Assembly (NCBI RefSeq): GCF_900094805.1
Contig: NZ_FMAT01000003.1
Coordinates: 124,001-188,000, forward strand
Direction of reading: 5' to 3'
Source: Arthrobacter sp. NIO-1057
GTDB taxonomy: Bacteria; Actinomycetota; Actinomycetes; Actinomycetales; Micrococcaceae
Length of the DNA: 64,000 bases
Positions within the stretch are counted from its first letter, which is position 1. Each line of letters begins with the position of its first letter. Below, piece by piece: positions 42,633-52,353 of the stretch. The notes under the pieces are model-generated. The model was not told the origin of the DNA, searched no databases, and saw nothing but the letters and a program-made list of their open reading frames with translations. The translations under genes and the position numbers were made by a program.

Positions 42633-43439
42633 CTACTTGCTGACGCGCTTTCCCAAGACTCGGTAGCGACGAACAAAGGCGAAGCTACCGCTCAGGCGCT
42701 GTGGCAGCGCGTAGACGAGTAGTGCTGCAATCAAGAAGACCACAGCCTTATCCCCTGGGTCAGAAATCAACGCTTGCTTGGTTACAGCGGAGAGCAGCGA
42801 ATCCCCCATTGAACGGAACGCAGCCACGACAGCTCCGGTGCCCACGCCGGAAGTACCACCGTAAACGAAGGTGGCAACTGGGGATGAAACCACACCGACC
42901 AATACACCAGCGACAAGGCCAGCAACTGGCGCCAGGTAAACGCGACGTAGTGCGCCAAAGCGTGCTGCGGTTCCGGCCAAGAAACCAACAAGTGCAGCAC
43001 CTGCCGCGAATGGCAGAACAGTTGGCGCGAAGAGAGACCAAACCAAGGTGCTTAATACACCAGTGGCGGCACCTGCCCGGCGGCCAGCAAGGAACCCAAC
43101 TATGACAGTACCGATGGAATCCAAGTAGAGCGGAACCATCACAGAACCGACAAACTGTCCCAAGATGATGTTCAATGCCAGAGCAACTGGAATCAACGTC
43201 AAGGTAGAGACCTGAAGATCAGACAACACAGCAAGTAGGAGGAGAACAGCGGCTACAAGGTAAGCGGCAAAGGTACCCAAGGCAACGCCTTGCCCCAGTC
43301 CCTCTGCAATTCCCGTCGGCTGGGTAATAATCAAGGTCAGGTAGGTGGCTACGAGGATGACGGTTCCTGCAATAGCCAGAAGGCGACGACGCAGGTTTTG
43401 CGTGGAAGTCTCTTCGGACAAAAGAAGATTTGGTGACAT
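42633..43439 (-). CDS. ECF transporter S component (substrate-specific)
   Basis: A 268-residue membrane protein with six to eight helices, larger than the usual S components of about 180-200 residues. LIPVALALNIILGQFVGSVM then VPLYLDSIGTVIVGFLAGRRAGAATG and VLSTLVWSL follow the pattern of ECF S components. The ATG at 43439 is preceded by AGGA at 11 bases. The substrate is not known; the preceding gene for a nucleoside hydrolase suggests a nucleoside, base or a related vitamin precursor. A 119-base leader separates the two genes and shows no recognised riboswitch. Confidence 0.83.
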   Translation of the reverse strand: MSPNLLLSEETSTQNLRRRLLAIAGTVILVATYLTLIITQPTGIAEGLGQGVALGTFAAYLVAAVLLLLAVLSDLQVSTLTLIPVALALNIILGQFVGSVMVPLYLDSIGTVIVGFLAGRRAGAATGVLSTLVWSLFAPTVLPFAAGAALVGFLAGTAARFGALRRVYLAPVAGLVAGVLVGVVSSPVATFVYGGTSGVGTGAVVAAFRSMGDSLLSAVTKQALISDPGDKAVVFLIAALLVYALPQRLSGSFAFVRRYRVLGKRVSK

Positions 43440-43558
43440 GATGAGGCAGTCCTGAGGTACGAGTATGACTGCGCACCAAAGCACTGGCTGGCGCGCGCGA
43501 GCTGCGGGTCTATGTCACCTCGACCCGGTAGATGATTCTAGCTCACTAGCCTTAGCGT

Positions 43559-44602
43559 CTAGGAATTGCTGTTCATACTCCGCGCCAATGCGCCGAGTCG
43601 TTGCACCAGTTCTTCAAAGCCTGCCTTGGGATCATTATGCGAGACCACATGAGCGTTTACTGGTTTGCCCCACAGTCCTCTGAAGTCAGCAACGGTGGTT
43701 CCAAAAAGTAATTGTGATTCTGTTTCGACATCAATTGTTGCTGGACGCGTCTGATACTCCAAGGTTCCTGTAGCGACTCCTGCAGCGAAGTAGTCATGGA
43801 CGTGAGCGATGTAGCCCTGGTCGTAGTGCTGGTGGAATTCAAAGTAGAAACGCAAGGCATCAGAAAGGTAACGCACCAATGGGTTGGATGCTTTGCTGAG
43901 CGTGCCTTCGGCATCGCTTGCTTGGACTAGTTCTGCTTCTTCATATCCTGCTTCCTTAGCCAGCTTGGTGAGGAATTCTGGCTGCATCTCAAAACGTTCG
44001 GTGGTATCCAACGAACAAACGATGGGAAGCTTCTCAGAATCGAGGCCTTGTTCTGCTGCAGCAGTGTAGACAGCAAAGACTTCTTTGGCGGCGTGCGGAT
44101 CTACGTGGGTATTCCACTCTGCAGTAGGCGTGGTGTTGCCTTGGTAGTAGAAGGCACCACCCATGATGACGACTTTGCGTAGTAACCATGGGAGTTTTGG
44201 TTCACGGCGTAACGCTAACGCAAAGTTGGTCAGCGGAGCTGTAAGGAGAACCGTCAACTCACCAGGGTTGGCATTGGCTGCTTGGATCCAATAGTCGACA
44301 GCGTCAATGTTCCCAGCAGGACTAGGTCCAGGGTCAGGTAGCGTTGCGTAACCAACGCCTTGGGTGCCGTGGGTCTCCGGAGTGGTCACCAACGGGATTT
44401 CTAGTGGCTCGCGGGCACCAATAAGTACAGGAACGTCTGGCTTTCCGCAGAGCTTGAGAAGGGCACGGTTGTTTGCCGTGACCTGGTCAACGTCGACATT
44501 GCCCGGCGTGCTGGTGACAGCTTCGATCTTTACGTGGTCGAGCGAGCAGAGGTAGGCCAAGGCCAAGGCATCGTCGATTCCAGTGTCGCAGTCGATGAGC
44601 AT
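43559..44602 (-). CDS. Nucleoside hydrolase (IunH/RihB family)
   Basis: A 347-residue ribohydrolase that splits nucleosides to base and ribose. The calcium-binding N-terminal motif is MLIDCDTGIDDALAL (Asp4, 6, 10 and 11); VLLTAPLTNFALALR and VVIMGGAFYYQGNTTPTAEWN are the family's second and third active-site segments, and the His-Asp pair sits in HVHDYFAAG. The ATG at 44602 has AAAAGAGAGC upstream. It is the first gene of the operon encoding an ECF importer, so the imported compound is probably its substrate or its product's precursor. Confidence 0.88.
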   Translation of the reverse strand: MLIDCDTGIDDALALAYLCSLDHVKIEAVTSTPGNVDVDQVTANNRALLKLCGKPDVPVLIGAREPLEIPLVTTPETHGTQGVGYATLPDPGPSPAGNIDAVDYWIQAANANPGELTVLLTAPLTNFALALRREPKLPWLLRKVVIMGGAFYYQGNTTPTAEWNTHVDPHAAKEVFAVYTAAAEQGLDSEKLPIVCSLDTTERFEMQPEFLTKLAKEAGYEEAELVQASDAEGTLSKASNPLVRYLSDALRFYFEFHQHYDQGYIAHVHDYFAAGVATGTLEYQTRPATIDVETESQLLFGTTVADFRGLWGKPVNAHVVSHNDPKAGFEELVQRLGALARSMNSNS

Positions 44603-44771
44603 GCTCTCTTTTCGCAAAATACTCCCAATCCCAATAAATCACCTAAGCACAAAACCATTGTAATTAAACAACGATGCACGGTAGGACAAATACCGGTAGT
44701 GCGATAAGACATATACCATCAAGGCTAGTTTTAGACACTAACAATAATTACTAGAGAGGCTTATTTAATTC

Positions 44772-45107
44772 ATGCACAATCCACGTTGGACTGAAGAAGA
44801 AATGATTCTTGCCGCTAACCTAGCCTATAAACGACAGTGGCGCGGAGTAAATTCAAGAACCCCGGGAATCAGCGAGTTATCTGAATTGCTACGTTCAGCC
44901 AAATTTCATGCGGACGAAGCCAAGGATGACCGATTTCGTTCCACCAGTTCCGTGAGTATGAAAGTCAATAACCTTATAGCCGGACATCCGCAGCGCACTG
45001 GCGGCGGGTTACGCTCCACATCTGCAGAGAAACTGGTTGTTCAGAAATTCATAGACGATCCGAATAAAATGATGGCGGAGGCTGCAAGGATCCGAAAACA
45101 AATATAG
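44772..45107 (+). CDS. Stand-alone SSV-x-x-K-x-x-N-L domain protein, defence-linked
   Basis: A 111-residue protein. Its body (PRWTEEEMILAANLAYKRQW ... SELSELLRSAKF ... RSTSSVSMKVNNLIAGHP ... EKLVVQKFIDDPNKMMAEA) is the helical domain often found at the N-terminus of HNH restriction nucleases and related defence proteins, here with no nuclease attached. A related domain opens the large ATPase at 53747-56275: SSVEFKFCNLSA there, SSVSMKVNNLIA here. It is divergent from the ECF operon and convergent with the cytosine methyltransferase. It may bind DNA as a regulator or specificity factor of the defence system; this is inference. Confidence 0.68.
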   Translation: MHNPRWTEEEMILAANLAYKRQWRGVNSRTPGISELSELLRSAKFHADEAKDDRFRSTSSVSMKVNNLIAGHPQRTGGGLRSTSAEKLVVQKFIDDPNKMMAEAARIRKQI

Positions 45108-45324
45108 GAATTTGTCCAGTAAATTCGCGCATAAGCCATGGTCGTCTGACGCGTACAAATACCTCTCATGCCGCACCGAGATACACAGGCCGTCAGACAC
45201 CAACTGAAATTGTAGCTTTTACCGACAAGCTCACTTTACAGTGCGCCAATTAGCCACGCGAGGTTTATTTGCCACATATGCCCATGCGTAGCATGCAAAA
45301 GCGAGACAACCTATCCGACTTTTC

Positions 45325-46707
45325 TTAGTGCAGTATTCCTCGGATCATCTTCCCAATCGCGAGACCTAGCCAAGGCGAGACGGCATTACCGACTTGCGAG
45401 TACTGAGGAACCTCAAACCTTCGACGGTGGGCCCCCGTAGTCTCCGGGCCAAGATACTCGAACGAGTCAGGGAATCCTTGAAAACGGGCAAGTTCCCGTA
45501 CTGTAAATACCCGCGGCTCCCTAGGGTGCACATAATCGTCGGGCAGCGTAACAACGGTTCTCGCCGGTTCGTCCCAGGAAAGGACTTTTTGAGAATGCTT
45601 ACGCGTTGACGATTCAAGGATCTTGTCGCGAATCTCTGACAAAGAGAATCCTGAAAACATACCTTTAGCCTGTGCTTCTTTTACGGCCACAGCATGCAAA
45701 TTTAATTCAGAATCCACAAAAATACGAGCGACTTCATCCGTCATATCAGCGATCTGACGTAAAAGCCTTTCTGGAATCCCTACTTCTTTCAAAAACTGAT
45801 AGATTTTAAATCTATTAATTGTCGATTCACGATGTTTTCGTCCGAAATGGTTAAATGATCGACTGCTTAGACGCGCAGAAGAGCTCGGCACAATTGAAGG
45901 GCCAAATGTTGCGTTTAGTTCTTCCACATATGATTTACCTCTACGACTCCGAGGGCTCTGAAGCAAAAGATCGCCAACAGCATCGCGCACAAGGTTCCTG
46001 CTCTGGTAACCAACAGTCGGTTTTGGCGCTAGAGGCGGAACCTGGCCTGTCATGAGGTCAGTATAATTCGACTTCCACAAGGAATTCGAAGATGAAATAT
46101 TTTTTTCTCTTGCAATCCTTTTGTCCAGTCCGACGATCAACAATCGAGGACGGTGCTGAGGGGCTCCGTAATGCACAGCATCAGCTTGGACTCCTTGAAC
46201 TTCATAGCCAGGTCCGGTCTGAGACAAAGCAATCTGTAATTGCGCAAACGATGAATCAGCGCCTTTAGAAAAGCTCTGACCCATGCCCAGAACATTTTCA
46301 ATCACAACCATCTTCGGTTGTGTTTTTTCGACAAATTCCAAGTATTGGTAAGGAAGCTGATTGCGCACATCATCTGGCCGTCGGAGACCAGCCAACGAAA
46401 ACCCCTGACATGGCGGTCCTCCCACAACGAAGTCTAGTTTCTCATCTAGCAGGTGAGACATGACTTGAGCGTCGTTCAACAGGCTCTGAACTTCGTCAAC
46501 AATCACCTTTTGAACGGCTTGTTCCGACAACGACAATTTTAGGTAATCTTGCCAAGCAATGTCGCTAGATGCGTCCGATACCAAGTTATGACGGAAAGTC
46601 CTTGCGGCTTGGTCCGATTTTTCGACAGCGAGCACCAATTCTGCACCGCTGGTTTCAACTCCGAGGCTTAAACCGCCACACCCGGAGAACAGATCTACAT
46701 ATTTCAT
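45325..46707 (-). CDS. DNA (cytosine-5) methyltransferase
   Basis: A 460-residue C5-methyltransferase. Motif I is DLFSGCGGLSLG (residues 5-16, S-adenosylmethionine site), motif IV is GGPPCQGFS with catalytic Cys100, motif VI is ENV at 137-139, motif VIII is HRPRLLIVG, and motifs IX-X end in YSQVGNAVSPWLGLAIGKMI. The target-recognition region (about 220-390) is long, with a helical insert, so the target site cannot be predicted. The ATG at 46707 has GGAG ten bases upstream. It is the last gene of the four-gene minus-strand operon and should methylate host DNA, protecting it from the linked large proteins. Confidence 0.93.
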   Translation of the reverse strand: MKYVDLFSGCGGLSLGVETSGAELVLAVEKSDQAARTFRHNLVSDASSDIAWQDYLKLSLSEQAVQKVIVDEVQSLLNDAQVMSHLLDEKLDFVVGGPPCQGFSLAGLRRPDDVRNQLPYQYLEFVEKTQPKMVVIENVLGMGQSFSKGADSSFAQLQIALSQTGPGYEVQGVQADAVHYGAPQHRPRLLIVGLDKRIAREKNISSSNSLWKSNYTDLMTGQVPPLAPKPTVGYQSRNLVRDAVGDLLLQSPRSRRGKSYVEELNATFGPSIVPSSSARLSSRSFNHFGRKHRESTINRFKIYQFLKEVGIPERLLRQIADMTDEVARIFVDSELNLHAVAVKEAQAKGMFSGFSLSEIRDKILESSTRKHSQKVLSWDEPARTVVTLPDDYVHPREPRVFTVRELARFQGFPDSFEYLGPETTGAHRRRFEVPQYSQVGNAVSPWLGLAIGKMIRGILH

Positions 46708-46763
46708 CAGTATCTATTCTCCGGCATAGGCGGACAATTTAGTGTATTGGCGGGGTATCCAGA

Positions 46764-49700
46764 CTACTTGCTTTGGTTAACTTCGAAGTAGGGGACTCCC
46801 CTAATGAACTTGCCATCAACATCCAGCGATTTGTACATTGCTTGGTGCACTTCGAGTTTCGGAATCTTCTGGAGCATTGCTTCAGTCTTGTTCGTCAACC
46901 CCAACATGAATAGATCTTTCTGGGAAATCGAAGGAACCTTGTGAACAAACCAAGTCAACAACGGTTGAGCATAATCTTCCTGTCCCTGCTTGAAGTGCGT
47001 AAGGTACTGGGAAGCCAGAATTATGCCTACTCCGAATTCTCGCCCTTGCAATAGCAAGCTCATCAGAACGGGAAATTTGTACTTCATGATGTTCACGGCT
47101 TCATCGACTAATAAGTAGGAGTTTAGTGTCCTGAGCTGAGGGTCAGATCCTACGTAAGGCCACTTCTTCGAATTCAGCATGTAGTCGTAGTAAAGGTTCA
47201 GGAACAACACCACTAGGGCATTCTTGCCGTCGTCATCGGTACCAAAATCATTCAACGCTACAACAACCACGTTGTTTTCCATTAACTCTTCAAACGAAAG
47301 TAACTGGTTCTTGTCGTTTGAAAATATCTCTGAAACTACAAACTTACGAAGCAACGCGGTTACTGAATCGGGCTTGTCATTGTCCTCTTGATACCTGGTC
47401 AGGACTTCCGAAATTGTTGGGGCCATGGGCTTCATTTCACGGTAGAGGTCCGTAATGACGCTTTGCAGTCGGTCCTTCTGGATCGGCCCAATTCCGCCAT
47501 AAATTTTATCCAGTACGTCAATAAATTCGTTGGATTTCTGAGAAGCTTTCATCGGAGTGTAGTCACCCCGGAGCGCGAAAAAGTTCAGAGGAATGTTATC
47601 AATGTGTAGCAACTTTCCGCCAACAGAGTCCAAAAAATCTTGATCTTGAAAATCTCGTTTATAGTCAAAGATTAGTGTAGTAAGCGGCGTGGCCTGTTTT
47701 CCTTTGGCTTTCTCCCGTAGCTGGTAGATCAGACTTTTAAGAAGCTGCGTCTTCCCAGTGCCCAAATCCCCGACAACTCCAACATTTAGCTGGTTGAGCC
47801 TAGTATTGCTCGGCCAGAAGTCGACCGCTGCCTGAGTGGGCCCCAACGTGTCTCCCACTTTGAACCGAATACCGTCGTGTTCTGCAAATAACAACGAATT
47901 GTTAGTGGTGCTTGGCTCCTCATCATTAAGAGCTGGCTCTGAAGTTGTTCCACTCTCAACTCGATAATTTACAGGGGCCGCCTTTTCGGCTCGGTCCCTG
48001 TCGCTATCCGCATCAATGGTTGGATCTTCCGTTTTTGGATTCGCGAAGCCTTCGACCGACGAATCTTGGTCTACTGACGCTTCACTGTTCCTAGGCAAGG
48101 ACTTCTGCTCAGGTCTTACATCGTCCGGTTCGATCTCCAGAGCAGCTTTTGCGTTGCCAACAACACCTGACAGATCAGCATCAGGAGCAAGGGACCAATT
48201 CACAAGTTCACTCCAACGTGTCACAAGTTCATGGTTTTCATCATTAGCTGCTTCGAAACCGACATTTGCGGAGGCTGCCAGTAAGCCATACTCGCCGTAT
48301 TTTTCTGCTAAAAGCCCCTCGGAGACTCGCTGAACTACGGTGCTATGACCATCCGCAGTTATCCCCTTGTGTCGGAAATAAGTGACAACAGGTTTGCCGA
48401 CAAAGATATTGAATTTGCCATCGACGACCGATTGTAACGCTGAACGCGTAGCTTCGAGTTCTTCTTTAGCAACAGGATTAAGCCTTATAGCAGATTCAAC
48501 TAGCGCAGCCATTCCGTTACTCCAAAGCGCTGCATTAGCTATGTCAGTCTGCGCTAGATTCCAGGCTTGTGACACGCCATGCAACAGCTCAAGTGTCACA
48601 TTAGCTTGTTCCACTGCTTCCGTTAGTAGAGCGTCCGAGGACGAGTCCGGCAATATTGATTCCGCGTCAGCACTAACCCCATAAAACTTGATTTCTATGG
48701 GCGACAAAGTCACTTTCCCCTGTTCAAGTCTAATAAGCAAGAGATCTGCCCTACGTGCGGAGTCAGCAGAATGTGCTGCCCCTGCGAGTGAGCGCAAGAA
48801 TACGTCACATGCGTCAATTGGCAAGACGAACGTGCCATTGAACTCTTCTTTTGCTTTCTCCATGAGCTCGAATGCCAAATAAAAGCCCAAGGCACCTGAT
48901 GCGTGTGTCGCGCCCATCGCCAGCATAGAAGACAGTCCGACTCCGCGGGTGCCAAGTCGACCCAGAATCTCCACTTCAAGTGTTTCGGAGGTTCGTTTGT
49001 TGCCGGTAACTGTATCCAGCAATTCACGTATTTGTCGTCGGAATGTACTCGGAACCTTGGCAATTGACACAAATGGGCGACGTTCCACGACAGGCGCGCC
49101 CTTCGAACTCTCCAAAAACGGTGGTCTCCACTCCCACAACATTTGTTCGCCCGATGAGGTTTTTCGCAAGATTTCGGCCATAGCGCTTGGATTCATCAAA
49201 GACTCGCCGGCGACCGTCCAATTCGCTTGATCGTTGGCTAACTGTGATGCAAATAACCTAGTGTCAATAACAGTATTACGGCTCGCCCCCTCGAGCTCTA
49301 CCAGCGCGTCGACAAACGGCTGCCAGCCACGGTCGGTGGTCAAAGTCGGTGAGGAAGTCGAGTACTTGCCCGTCGAAACTTCACCGCTCATAGCTTCGTA
49401 CCGGCGCAAAGGCACATCTCCCAAGGCGCCTAACTGTGAAACCGCGATGTCGTCACGAAGCCTTACCTTGACCCCACCATCTTGGAGAATACGGATATCG
49501 GACCTGATAGAACTACTTGATTCATTACTGTAACGATTCCACGACATCGGAACTTCCCGCGCCAAATCTACGTTTCGAGCTATCGCGTCCAGAGGAGGTT
49601 CACCTGTCCGCAGCGACGAATCCCAAATTCGTATGCCTCCACGCAGCGGCATGTTTTTATCTGATGCCCAGTTATAACCTTCCCGCAGCACAGACACGTC

Positions 49701-52343
49701 CACTTCCGACAAACGTGTTTGGCTTGACTGGGCTGCCAAATCGACAGAAAGTGTCGATAAGTGTGGATTAATCTGCTTGTAACTGCGCATGGCTGCTGCG
49801 ACAGCAGTCGCGTTTAGTCCGCTGACAGCTGTACCTGGAAGCCGAACTCCTGCAGCTGACGAAGGTGACTGCAAAGTTTTTGGGTCTGAAGTTGAGGCAC
49901 TAACCAACATCGACCACCCGAGAAAGACCTGCTCATCCCCGGTCTCCATTGGGACAGCCATAAAACGCCCGTACGGTTCTTCGCGGGGACCGAAGAATGG
50001 GAGGTTCCACCCTTCCACCGTTCCAGCAAGTTGCTCAGCGATGTCAGAACTCCAGAGCGTGGCCTCGGCGCCAGCTAGCCAGGCCAGACGAATGGGATGC
50101 AGTGGGCTCAGTAGCACGGCTTTCGTAAGCGCATCGTCTCTCGTTGACCAAACGCTGATTGAAAAAGGATAAGCCGCCCAGAATTTTCCTGCGGGGTCCC
50201 CATTCCTATTCGATGCCCGTATGAGGTCGGCGTACGCGCTCAGATAATCATTTATTTCGTTCCTCGGACCCTTCCAAAGGTGGCGCCAACTCACTGTCGA
50301 GAGCCGGAGGTGAGTCCGCCCATCGGCGTCCGCTCTAAAGATCTGCCCCACTTTTAGCGCATTAAATGATTCTCTAAATTGGTTAGCTTCAACGGAATTA
50401 TAAAGTTCTTTAGGGACTTCAAGATCCGTCAGTTGCGGCCATTCGTCAGCTAACGATTCGTGCATGAGGAAACCGTTGCCGACAGGAACGAATTCTTCTC
50501 TGGATGTGTCTTTGTCTTCAGGCATCACGATATGGCCTAAAGCGCCCATTACATCACTATCGGTGTAGTTTTCTACGATCCACTTCTCGTATGAACCCCG
50601 AATCGATTGTTCTTCCGCGTGAGGTAATGGATCTCTGGAAGGAGCTCTCTTTGCTATGGCCGCGGCGATCGGAGACAGCGGGGCTTTACCGCTGTCCTCT
50701 GCTCGACATTCATATTCTTGTTTTCCCACATTGATACTAGCTAGAGGCAACGGTGGAGAATCAAAGTACCAAAAATCTTTCAGCGCACCCAGCGATTGAA
50801 ATTCATCATCTTCAAACGTAGGGACCGATTCAGCACAACCCCATGCAAGATACCTGTACTGCGCCGCGGTTCCTTCTACCGTGAATGACCAAATAGATCC
50901 GGTCCCCTCTTCGAAATCTCTAGTTTCAGATAAAGTTTCAGGACCGTAATAACTCGGCTTGCCAGCCTTAAGCGATTTTTTACCAGTTAATGGAATCGAA
51001 ATAAGCCCTGGGGTTGAAGCGTTGACAACGTAAAACGTACATCCAGCCTGCTGATCGACTTTACCGACCAATACGTCATCGACTGGAACTTCAACTTTCA
51101 GACTAACTTTTGACGGTTGGATATTTATAGGAAGATTTGCTGGTACCGATACCCGACCGACGAAGTACAGCTGACCATCTTCGTCTTTTTCCAGTTTTCC
51201 TTCCCATGAATATTTCTTTGGTGAGCAGACAAGTTTTATTTCGCTATTTTGAACATCCTCAATTAATCCAGATCCTGCAGTAGATAAGTGAACGTAAATC
51301 TCCTCTGTCGAATAGGTACAGTCCCACTCGTCGTATTCCGCGCGAACAATGATTGGACCATCGGAACTTGTGTCAAATCCGAAATTGAGCGATTCTTTGT
51401 CCGGAGTGAAGACTTGTAGCTTGCTCAGATCTGAAGATCCGCGGCTTGGATCGGTTAACTGACTTTCAGTAAGTAAGCTGAATTTTTTCGTCGTTTGCGG
51501 ATCCTTACCGACAACCGCACCGAAAGTGAGTGCAAGGTTTTCCCGGATAACCAATTCGTCATCAAAAGTTTCCCAACCAATCTCTGACACTGGATGGACG
51601 GTCGCTCCGCCAGGGTCGGCATAGCCGATCATCTTGGCCGAATTTTCAATTATCGACCTGTCTGACCATAGATTCTTAAACGCCTCGGCAATAACTGCCG
51701 CACTATAGTTTTTCGCTTTTTCCTGGCGCGGTAGTCCGAACGCCGCGAAAATATACTTGCTAAAGTAGTTCTCGACATCGATGACTGATGGTTTGTCATC
51801 AATTATTAGGGACAAGAAAACCTTCAGGCCTGAATCAACGGCTTCGTACCATTGAACATTCCATGGTTTAGTTCCCTGACGAAGTGCTTGCAGAACTTCT
51901 GCCAGCCGATTGAGAGCACCAAGTAACTGTGTGGAGCAAGACTCCAACAGGTCAATGGAGTTGCTCGGCAAACCTATGGACCGGAAATACAGTTTGGTCG
52001 CAGACAAAGCCACTTCTCGCAGAGTGATAGACCCGCTTGAGCCTTCCGGGAAGCTAGCACCCAAAGCTTCGCTGAAAACTCCCGTGACCGATCCGAGATC
52101 AGGATGCCTGCCAGATACGACTGCAAGATGTTGTCCTTGACGATAGCGGACCGCATCTCGCGATGATTTTGCAGTCGTATCGGATTCCGAAGTAACCAAG
52201 AATGCGTAGTCATCATTGCCATGCTGCTCGTTAGCAAGTGCCACGATCTCTTCAGCAAGACCGCGGTTCACTTCCGCCGGAAGATACGCTGCATTCAGAC
52301 CTGAACGGTCTCTAAAACACTCTACAAAAACCTGTGATAACAA
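46764..52343 (-). CDS. DptH-like giant HerA/FtsK-type ATPase with nuclease-like motif
   Basis: A 1859-residue protein. The C-terminal 350 residues form a HerA/FtsK-type motor: Walker A GDLGTGKT near residue 1523, LIFDYKRDF soon after, and Walker B SYLLVDEA near 1744, then MSLLLQGREFGVGIILASQY. In the middle, ADLLLIRL and SPIEIKFYG give Asp1200, Glu1217 and Lys1219, a D-x16-E-x-K pattern of PD-(D/E)XK nucleases, after a helix GALGFYLAFELM. Size, order and the motor domain resemble DptH of phosphorothioation-dependent restriction. TTG at 52343 is chosen because AGGAGG lies six bases upstream and overlaps the stop codon of the preceding gene. A DNA-cleaving or translocating effector is inferred. 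Confidence 0.8.
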   Translation of the reverse strand: MLSQVFVECFRDRSGLNAAYLPAEVNRGLAEEIVALANEQHGNDDYAFLVTSESDTTAKSSRDAVRYRQGQHLAVVSGRHPDLGSVTGVFSEALGASFPEGSSGSITLREVALSATKLYFRSIGLPSNSIDLLESCSTQLLGALNRLAEVLQALRQGTKPWNVQWYEAVDSGLKVFLSLIIDDKPSVIDVENYFSKYIFAAFGLPRQEKAKNYSAAVIAEAFKNLWSDRSIIENSAKMIGYADPGGATVHPVSEIGWETFDDELVIRENLALTFGAVVGKDPQTTKKFSLLTESQLTDPSRGSSDLSKLQVFTPDKESLNFGFDTSSDGPIIVRAEYDEWDCTYSTEEIYVHLSTAGSGLIEDVQNSEIKLVCSPKKYSWEGKLEKDEDGQLYFVGRVSVPANLPINIQPSKVSLKVEVPVDDVLVGKVDQQAGCTFYVVNASTPGLISIPLTGKKSLKAGKPSYYGPETLSETRDFEEGTGSIWSFTVEGTAAQYRYLAWGCAESVPTFEDDEFQSLGALKDFWYFDSPPLPLASINVGKQEYECRAEDSGKAPLSPIAAAIAKRAPSRDPLPHAEEQSIRGSYEKWIVENYTDSDVMGALGHIVMPEDKDTSREEFVPVGNGFLMHESLADEWPQLTDLEVPKELYNSVEANQFRESFNALKVGQIFRADADGRTHLRLSTVSWRHLWKGPRNEINDYLSAYADLIRASNRNGDPAGKFWAAYPFSISVWSTRDDALTKAVLLSPLHPIRLAWLAGAEATLWSSDIAEQLAGTVEGWNLPFFGPREEPYGRFMAVPMETGDEQVFLGWSMLVSASTSDPKTLQSPSSAAGVRLPGTAVSGLNATAVAAAMRSYKQINPHLSTLSVDLAAQSSQTRLSEVDVSVLREGYNWASDKNMPLRGGIRIWDSSLRTGEPPLDAIARNVDLAREVPMSWNRYSNESSSSIRSDIRILQDGGVKVRLRDDIAVSQLGALGDVPLRRYEAMSGEVSTGKYSTSSPTLTTDRGWQPFVDALVELEGASRNTVIDTRLFASQLANDQANWTVAGESLMNPSAMAEILRKTSSGEQMLWEWRPPFLESSKGAPVVERRPFVSIAKVPSTFRRQIRELLDTVTGNKRTSETLEVEILGRLGTRGVGLSSMLAMGATHASGALGFYLAFELMEKAKEEFNGTFVLPIDACDVFLRSLAGAAHSADSARRADLLLIRLEQGKVTLSPIEIKFYGVSADAESILPDSSSDALLTEAVEQANVTLELLHGVSQAWNLAQTDIANAALWSNGMAALVESAIRLNPVAKEELEATRSALQSVVDGKFNIFVGKPVVTYFRHKGITADGHSTVVQRVSEGLLAEKYGEYGLLAASANVGFEAANDENHELVTRWSELVNWSLAPDADLSGVVGNAKAALEIEPDDVRPEQKSLPRNSEASVDQDSSVEGFANPKTEDPTIDADSDRDRAEKAAPVNYRVESGTTSEPALNDEEPSTTNNSLLFAEHDGIRFKVGDTLGPTQAAVDFWPSNTRLNQLNVGVVGDLGTGKTQLLKSLIYQLREKAKGKQATPLTTLIFDYKRDFQDQDFLDSVGGKLLHIDNIPLNFFALRGDYTPMKASQKSNEFIDVLDKIYGGIGPIQKDRLQSVITDLYREMKPMAPTISEVLTRYQEDNDKPDSVTALLRKFVVSEIFSNDKNQLLSFEELMENNVVVVALNDFGTDDDGKNALVVLFLNLYYDYMLNSKKWPYVGSDPQLRTLNSYLLVDEAVNIMKYKFPVLMSLLLQGREFGVGIILASQYLTHFKQGQEDYAQPLLTWFVHKVPSISQKDLFMLGLTNKTEAMLQKIPKLEVHQAMYKSLDVDGKFIRGVPYFEVNQSK

Positions 52344-52353
52344 CTTTATCCTC

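Noticed and set aside
43440-43558. Riboswitch in the leader of the ECF S-component gene
   Set aside because: The 119 bases show no recognisable conserved core of a known vitamin or purine riboswitch.
16984-46707. Vsr and the cytosine methyltransferase as one functional pair
   Set aside because: They are 28 kb apart in regions of different composition and the target site of the methyltransferase is unknown.
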